A stretch of 64,000 bases of DNA, taken from contig LR882958.1 of assembly GCA_904830895.1 (NCBI GenBank), positions 3,908,501 through 3,972,500 on the forward strand. Direction: 5' to 3'. This document shows positions 32,290-39,000 of this stretch, one piece after another (the first letter of the stretch is position 1; each line of letters opens with the position of its first letter). This stretch comes from Planktothrix rubescens CCAP 1459/22. Its GTDB lineage: Bacteria > Cyanobacteriota > Cyanobacteriia > Cyanobacteriales > Microcoleaceae. The position numbers and the translations under genes are program-made. A model generated the notes under the pieces. That model did not search any database. It had not been told where the DNA came from and worked only from the letters and a program-made list of their open reading frames with translations.

Positions 32290-32690
32290 CGAGACGCAAG
32301 CCCCTGGCTTCAGACATGGGGATAAGTCGGTAGGGATTTTTAAATCCCGTGAAACGATTGCGTGGCTTTAGCCATAGTGATATAATCAAAACAAAGCAAG
32401 TAAGAATAACCATCTGCGTGTTGAACCATCCTAGTGCGGAGTAATCCCGGCAACGGACATATCCGACTCGATTCGGAATAGTTAAAGGGCAAATAATGGC
32501 AGGATGTTGATCGTACCTAACTGGCGTTGTGATGGACTCGGAAAGCGAAAAAAATCAAAGTAAGCGCAATTGCAATACCTGTCGTACTGGTAGTTGTTTT
32601 GAGCGTGTAGGGTGTCTTGATAGCACCATTGAAACGGTTCACAGATCTTCAAGAATCCCCCGGCTTCAGATGTGGGGAGTATCAAGTCTT
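32290..32690 (+). mobile_element. Palindrome-ended IS200/IS605-type remnant without gene
   Basis: The ends carry the same hairpin in the same orientation: CCCCTGGCTTCAGACATGGGG at 32301-32321 and CCCCGGCTTCAGATGTGGGG at about 32658-32677, the latter followed by AGTATCAAG. Same-orientation hairpins at both ends are the hallmark of this family. The 340 bases between hold no transposase or tnpB frame. It differs in sequence from the tnpB element at 8400. It fills the hisD-uspA gap. Confidence 0.55.
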
Positions 32691-32766
32691 GCCTTTAGAA
32701 TAGCGATTTGAAGCGGTAGGATTTTAAGGCGCGGTGATTTTCCAGTTGTTTAGAGGAGACGTTTTT

Positions 32767-33192
32767 GTGCTGAATACGATTTTGGTTGCTGTGGATGATT
32801 CACCAACTGCTAAGTTTGTGATTAAGGCCCTGGGTCAACTGCAATTGCAACCCACAACTAACGTGATCTTCTGCCATGTTATTCCAACGGTAGAATCAGA
32901 TTTTGATCTGGTGGCGGATCGGCCGCGTCCGAGTGCAGATGAGTTTCCCTATGGTAATTTGGAAAAGCAACTGCGGGTTTATCAGGATCAGTTAGATTGT
33001 GAAACTGAAATTGAGATTGTAGCGGGTGATCCGGCGGAGGAAATTATTCGTTTGGCTAATATATATAAGACGGATTTAATTATTATTGGGAATCGGGGAT
33101 TAACGGGAGTAAAACGAATTCTGGAAGGGTCAGTGAGTTCTCAGGTGGTTTCGGAAGCAAATTGTTCGGTTTTGGTGGTTAAGGAAATTTAA
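32767..33192 (+). CDS. Universal stress protein (UspA family)
   Basis: 141 residues from the GTG at 32767 (reads NTILVAVDDSPTAKFV after the start), chosen because GAGGAG lies at 32753-32758 and the family begins here. The ATP-binding signature GNRGLTGVKRILEGSVSS (G-2x-G-9x-G-S) is complete, so it is of the nucleotide-binding kind. Cytosolic, role in stress or signalling unknown. Confidence 0.9.
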   Translation: MLNTILVAVDDSPTAKFVIKALGQLQLQPTTNVIFCHVIPTVESDFDLVADRPRPSADEFPYGNLEKQLRVYQDQLDCETEIEIVAGDPAEEIIRLANIYKTDLIIIGNRGLTGVKRILEGSVSSQVVSEANCSVLVVKEI

Positions 33193-33351
33193 GGTTAGTG
33201 GGAAGTTGCGATCGCTAATTTGATTTTAAGTATCAATTGATCTGATTTATCTGGGCGCATCAAGCCACCCATGGTTAGAAGTTTGGGGTTGGCTTTTTGG
33301 GCAACTTAATAATACTAATAAGCCTAATTTTAAGTAAAGTTACCCAGTGTT

Positions 33352-33408
33352 ACACTAAATATAGCGTAAAATAAGATTTCTGTCAATCCCTGTCACTAAA
33401 TATGGAAT
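33352..33408 (+). promoter_or_regulatory. Pair of NrdR-box-like operators upstream of nrdA
   Basis: ACACTAAATATAGCGT (33352-33367) agrees with the NrdR consensus ACACWATATATWGTGT at 14 of 16 positions, and TCACTAAATATGGAAT (33393-33408) is a weaker second copy. Starts are 41 bases apart, about four helical turns, which places both on one DNA face. NrdR represses ribonucleotide reductase genes in many bacteria. It would control nrdA and nrdB together. Confidence 0.55.
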
Positions 33409-33463
33409 TAGAGTACAGTGGTAAGGCGTCAATTCATTATAGCATTGGGTAAAAATATTGACT

Positions 33464-35722
33464 ATGCAATCAACATCACCATCCCTTACCATCACCCCTA
33501 ATAAAAATATTAAAGTCATTAAACGAGATGGTCGTCTGGCCCCATTAGATGTCTCTAAAATTCGAGAAGTCGTTAACTGGGCTTGTGAGGGAATGGAGGC
33601 GAATCCGATTACCCTAGAAGCGGGACTAACCACCCGACTGCGGCATGGTGTGACTACCCGAGAAATTCAGGATAATTTAATTAATTGCGCCTTAGAGTTA
33701 TGCAGTCCCTCCGACCCAAACTGGCGTTATGTGGCGGGAAGACTACAGATTTGGAGTTTATGGAAAGATACCTTAGTCCGTCGGGGCTATGAATACGGCG
33801 ACTATTGCAGAACGGTTCATAATAAAGTGGAACAGGGACAATATGACGTTCGGATTCTGACTTACACCGCCGAAGAACTTCAAGAGGCCGGAAGTTGGAT
33901 TAATCCCGAATGGGACAAAGATTATGATTATGCTGGGGCAGTTTTGTTAAATAAACGCTATTTATTAACAGATGAATTACCCCAAGAAGCTCTATTAACC
34001 TGTGCGTTGCTATTAGCAATTGTAGAAAAACCCGAAAATCGGTTATTCTGGGCGAGAAAGTTTTATCAAGCGATCGCTCAACGTAAAGTTTCCTTAGCTA
34101 CCCCAATTTTAGCAAATTTAAGGATTCCTCACGGCTCCCTGAGTAGCTGTTTTATTACGGCAATGGATGATAATTTGGAAAGCATTTTTGACACGATTAA
34201 AGATGCCGCCAGAATTTCTAAAAATGGCGGCGGTGTGGGCACAAATGTTAGCCGAGTGCGGTCAACTGGCAGTTGGGTGATGGGAAAACAAAACACCTCG
34301 GGGGGTGTGATTCCTTGGATTAAATTATTAAACGATACGGCGATCGCGGTAAATCAAGGCGGACGTCGGGCGGGGGCGATTACGGTGAGTTTAGATGTCT
34401 GGCATTTAGATGTTCCTGAATTTCTGGAAATGCAGACAGAAAATGGCGATCAACGTCGCAAAGCTTATGATATTTTCCCTCAATTAGTGATTCCTGATGA
34501 GTTCATGCGTCGGGTGATCAGTCGAGAAGATTGGACACTGGTTGACCCCTATGAAGTTAGGGAAAAACTGGGCATTGAATTAGCCACAACTTGGGGGGAA
34601 TCCTTTGAAAGTGTATATCAAAAAATAGAAGCAAACTTAGATACGGAAATCACCCTTTATAAAAAGGTTAATGCTCGGGATTTATTTAAGTTAATCATGC
34701 GTTCCCAAGTAGAAACCGGAATGCCCTATTTATGGTTTAAAGATACCTCAAATCGGGCTAATCCTAATCAACATGAAGGCTATATTCCGGGGGGGAATTT
34801 GTGCCAAGAAAGCTGGTCGAATGTTAAACCCGGAGAAGAAGCACACACTTGCAACTTGGATTCTTTGAATTTAGCTAATATTGAACGAGAAGAACTGCCG
34901 GAAGTCTGTGAAATTGCGGTGCGAATGTTAGATAATACGATTGAAATTACTAACACTCCCTTTGAAGCTAGTAAAACCCATAACCAAAAATATCGAACAA
35001 TTGGGGTAGGGGCGATGGGATTAGCGGATTGGTTAGCCAAAAATCGCTTAACTTATAACCATTTAAACGAAATTAGTCATCTGTTTGAAGATATTGGTTT
35101 CTATTGTACTAAAACCTCAATGGAACTGGCAAAAGAACGGGGTTATTACCCAGCATTTAAAGGCAGTGCTTGGAGTCAAGGAAAGTTAATTGGGGCGAAA
35201 CCCGTAGAGTGGTTTTTGCAACACGCGGCGCAGAAAGAACGTTGGCAACAATTGAGTTTAGATATTCAACAATATGGGATTCGTAATTCTCATATTACCG
35301 CGATCGCTCCTAACACATCCTCTTCTTTGGTGCAAGGATGTACCGCTAGTATTTTGCCCTGTTATAGTCGTTTTTTCTATGACAAATGGGCGAAGGGAAC
35401 AGTTCCAATTGCTCCACCGTTTCTTCAGGATCATTTTTGGTTTTACCCGGAAAATAAAAGCCTAAATCAACAAATTGTTGTTAAGGCGGTGGCGACGGTT
35501 CAAAAGTGGATTGATACCGGAATTTCCATGGAATTAATGTTTAATTTGAATGAGGGAGTTTACTTTCCTGATGAACCCGATCGCGCTATCAAAGCTAAGG
35601 ATATTTTTGATACCTTAATCTTAGCTTGGCAAGAAGGCTGTAAAGCGGTTTATTATGTCAGAACCGTGCAGCGTGATAGTTTCAAAGAAGCTGATGATGG
35701 TTGCGTTGCTTGTGCTAATTAA
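33464..35722 (+). CDS. nrdA: Ribonucleoside-diphosphate reductase, class I alpha subunit
   Basis: 752 residues from the ATG at 33464. Reduces ribonucleoside diphosphates to deoxy forms with NrdB. An N-terminal ATP-cone (IKVIKRDGRLAPLDVSKIREVV) is followed by the barrel with Cys229 (LSSCFIT), Cys447 (NLCQES, thiyl radical position) and Cys463 (HTCNLDSLNLAN), the NTSSSLVQGCTAS block, and the C-terminal CVACAN redox pair. Full length and uninterrupted by introns or inteins, in contrast to nrdB 77 bases downstream. Confidence 0.96.
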   Translation: MQSTSPSLTITPNKNIKVIKRDGRLAPLDVSKIREVVNWACEGMEANPITLEAGLTTRLRHGVTTREIQDNLINCALELCSPSDPNWRYVAGRLQIWSLWKDTLVRRGYEYGDYCRTVHNKVEQGQYDVRILTYTAEELQEAGSWINPEWDKDYDYAGAVLLNKRYLLTDELPQEALLTCALLLAIVEKPENRLFWARKFYQAIAQRKVSLATPILANLRIPHGSLSSCFITAMDDNLESIFDTIKDAARISKNGGGVGTNVSRVRSTGSWVMGKQNTSGGVIPWIKLLNDTAIAVNQGGRRAGAITVSLDVWHLDVPEFLEMQTENGDQRRKAYDIFPQLVIPDEFMRRVISREDWTLVDPYEVREKLGIELATTWGESFESVYQKIEANLDTEITLYKKVNARDLFKLIMRSQVETGMPYLWFKDTSNRANPNQHEGYIPGGNLCQESWSNVKPGEEAHTCNLDSLNLANIEREELPEVCEIAVRMLDNTIEITNTPFEASKTHNQKYRTIGVGAMGLADWLAKNRLTYNHLNEISHLFEDIGFYCTKTSMELAKERGYYPAFKGSAWSQGKLIGAKPVEWFLQHAAQKERWQQLSLDIQQYGIRNSHITAIAPNTSSSLVQGCTASILPCYSRFFYDKWAKGTVPIAPPFLQDHFWFYPENKSLNQQIVVKAVATVQKWIDTGISMELMFNLNEGVYFPDEPDRAIKAKDIFDTLILAWQEGCKAVYYVRTVQRDSFKEADDGCVACAN

Positions 35723-35799
35723 AGGCTAACAAGCTAACTTGATAAAACTATGTCATACTGGTGGGGGAAAGTTATCTTAAATTCCTTGATTTTACGAGT

Positions 35800-36017
35800 A
35801 TGACCTTAGACTTTGCTTCATCCCCACCCCTGGACAAAAATGGGCGTAGAAAGCCCTTAACTATGCCCATAAATCCGATTTTCAATCCGAATGGAAATGA
35901 TGATATTAATCATCGTTCTATTTGGTTTGGGGAAACCACAAATTTAATGCAATTAAATGATGTGCGTTATTCCTGGGCCGTGGGTTTGTATAAACAAATG
36001 CGCGAGAATTTCTGGGT
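35800..36017 (+). CDS. nrdB: nrdB exon 1
   Basis: 72 codons plus two bases, ending RYSWAVGLYKQMRENFW + GT. The ATG at 35800 is chosen over 35761 because that stretch is not family-like; the conserved part begins at PINPIFNP. The exon tail CTGGGT (36012-36017) is the P1 half of intron 1. Confidence 0.88.
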
Positions 36018-39000
36018 TAATTAGGTAGCTCAGACTAAATCCCTTGAAAACGGTGAAACTCTGTGTAATTTATTGGCGTTGCGAGAAAGTTTTTTGTATT
36101 ATGAAATATAACTTTCATAATATCAAAAATGGAAAGCAAGACCTGTAGCAAGTGTCACGTTGTTAAACATATTTCCGAATTTCACAAAGACGCTAGGTTA
36201 AAAAGTGGAATAGTCTCAAGGTGCAAAAGTTGTATTCTTGCATACAAGCAAGACTATTACGCATCAAGTCATGGGAAAGCTAAATCCAAAGCCTACGTTG
36301 AAAGAAATAAAGAAAAGATACAATCCTATAACAAGCAGTATCTTAGGGAATATAGAAACTCTGGAATAAAAAATAAAAATAAACTAGAGTTTTGTATTTA
36401 TAAAGGTGGTTGTTGTTCAGAATGTGGATTTGTTGCAACGGAAGATACTATTGCTGCCTTTGATTTTCATCACACTGATCCTTCTGAAAAGGAATATACT
36501 CCATCAGATATGGTGTTAATGAGAAAAGATAAGGTATTCCAAGAATTAGATAAATGTATTCTCTTGTGTTCTAACTGTCACAGGATTCTACATTACAGAC
36601 AATACCGTGCCAAGCTTGCTAAAAAGCAAGAAGGTGTAGAGACTAACCCTATAAGGGAGTAGGCTGTAAGCGATTGACAGTCGAAGCGGGGGACTCCTTT
36701 TGCTATTAAAAGGATGATGAGATAGTCCGATCCATAAGGTGACTTATGGCAGCTTAAATCAAGCGGGTTAGACTTAGCGAATCTAACTGAACACCAATGA
36801 CCCGAAAAATTAGATATTACTCAGGATGTCGTGGATTATGTTAACTTAACTCCCGATGAACGTTGGGCATTTGATGGAATTTTAAGTTATTTAACCTTCT
36901 TAGATTCTGTTCAAACCTGCAATATTCCTCATCTGAAAAGTTGTGTAACTGCCCCAGAAATTAGTCTTTGTATGGCGGAACAAACTTCTCAGGAGGCGAT
37001 GCACAATCAGAGTTATCAATACATGATTGAAACGATTATTCCATCCGATCGGAGAACCTTTGTTTATGAGTTTTGGAAAACCGATAGTGTTTTGCGCGAT
37101 CGCTGTGAATTCATTGCCGGGATTTATCAACAATATATGGATGTGCGATTCGTTTAACCTAAAATAAACCGAAAGGTTTATGGGACGGTTAACCCAGTTT
37201 ATAAGACTGGTGATAACTGATTACATTTATGGGTGAACCGCCGTGCGGTAAGTCCCATCCCTCAAGTGCTGAGGTGAAAACATAACCCCTAGTTTGAATG
37301 GGTAGCAACCAACAAGCTAAAGCGGGGTTAAAAGGTAGAACTACTGGAAGCCAAATCTGGTAACTATCGAGTAAGAAGTCCATGCGTAGCGAAAGCAAAG
37401 ATGTGTTTGAACCACCGTTAATTGTGATGGTGTAATGGCTAAATCAAGAACAATCTTGAATAACACCAAGCCAAAAGGCAAGGATAGGGCATAAGCGGGT
37501 GTTCAACCGACTTATAAGCACCGCCCAAAAACCCGGTGGATAACATCACGCTAAAGACTTCAAACAAATGTGTAATCGGAACGAAGTAACCCCTGTATAT
37601 CTCTGGAGAGGTCGTGCGTCCAGTAAGTAGCTAACGAATGATATATGGGGAAGGGATGGTATCAAAAGCGAATGCTTTGCTGTAATGGCAAAGATATGCT
37701 GACAGATACTCGGTAATTCCAAAGAAATAGAACAAGTAGCAATACAAATGTCTAAAACGCTGATTAAAACTCAGACGGTGGAATGGAAAGACCTTAACTG
37801 GCGCAAGCTGGAAAGGGTAACTTTCAAGTTGCAAAAGCGCATATTTCAAGCGAGTGAACGAGGCGATGTTAAAGCAGTTCGTAAACTTCAAAAGACCCTG
37901 ATTAATTCCTGGAGTGCTAAATGTATTGCGGTTCGCAGGGTAACACAAGATAACCAAGGCAAAAATACGGCTGGAGTAGATGGAATTAAATCTCTTACCC
38001 CAAAGCAACGTATGAACTTGGTAGGACGATTAAAGTTAACCAATAAGGTAAAACCAACTCGCAGAGTTAATATTCCCAAACCTGGTACAACAGAAACCCC
38101 CCCCCAAGCCCCCCATGCACGGGGGGTTTGGGGGGGCGGAATACCCACAATCAACGACCGCGCATTGCAAGCGTTAGTTAAACTAGCGTTAGAACCAGAA
38201 TGGGAGGCTGAATTTGAGCCAAACAGTTATGGTTTCAGACCAGGACGTTCCTGCCACGATGCAATAGGAGCAATATTTTTGAGTATCAGATACAAGTCCA
38301 AATATGTACTTGATGCTGATATTGCCAAATGCTTCGACCGCATAAACCACAAAGCATTAATCTCCAAGATAAACACATACCCTACATTAAGCCGTCAAAT
38401 TCAAGCGTGGCTAAGAGCAGGGTACATGGACGGAAAAGAACTTTTTCCTACTAATGATGGTACACCACAAGGCGGGGTAATTTCACCTTTACTTGCGAAT
38501 ATTGCCCTACATGGTATGGAAGAAAGAGTCATGCAATATGCAGAAACTCTAAAAGGGAGAAAATTGGCTAACCGTCAATCTCTTAGTTTAATCCGTTACG
38601 CCGACGATTTCGTAATAATCCATGAGGATTTAAACGTAGTTAAAAAGTGTCAAGAGATAATTGCTGATTGGTTAAGTGACATGGGATTGGAATTAAAACC
38701 AAGTAAAACAAAATTAACCCACACCCTTAATGAAATCGAAGGAAATGTTGGGTTCGAGTTCTTAGGATTCCATGTACAACAACACAAAGTAGGTAACTAC
38801 CGATGTGCGAACAACACGCACGGAACACCGCTAGGTTTTAAGACATTAATCACACCCTCAAAAGCCAAAGTTAAAACTCATCTTGTCAATATAGCTGAAG
38901 TAATAGATACCCATAAGACTGCCCCTCAAGCTGCTTTAATTAGCAAGCTAAATCCAATTATTAGAGGTTGGTCAAACTATTACTCAACTAAAGTTAGTAA

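Noticed and set aside
33464..35722. Intein in nrdA
   Set aside because: The protein has normal class I length and no intein blocks or terminal Cys/His-Asn signature.
36831..37157. Stand-alone 108-residue ribonucleotide reductase fragment as a pseudogene
   Set aside because: It is exon 2 of a gene whose joined exons make an intact protein; ribozyme signals flank it on both sides.
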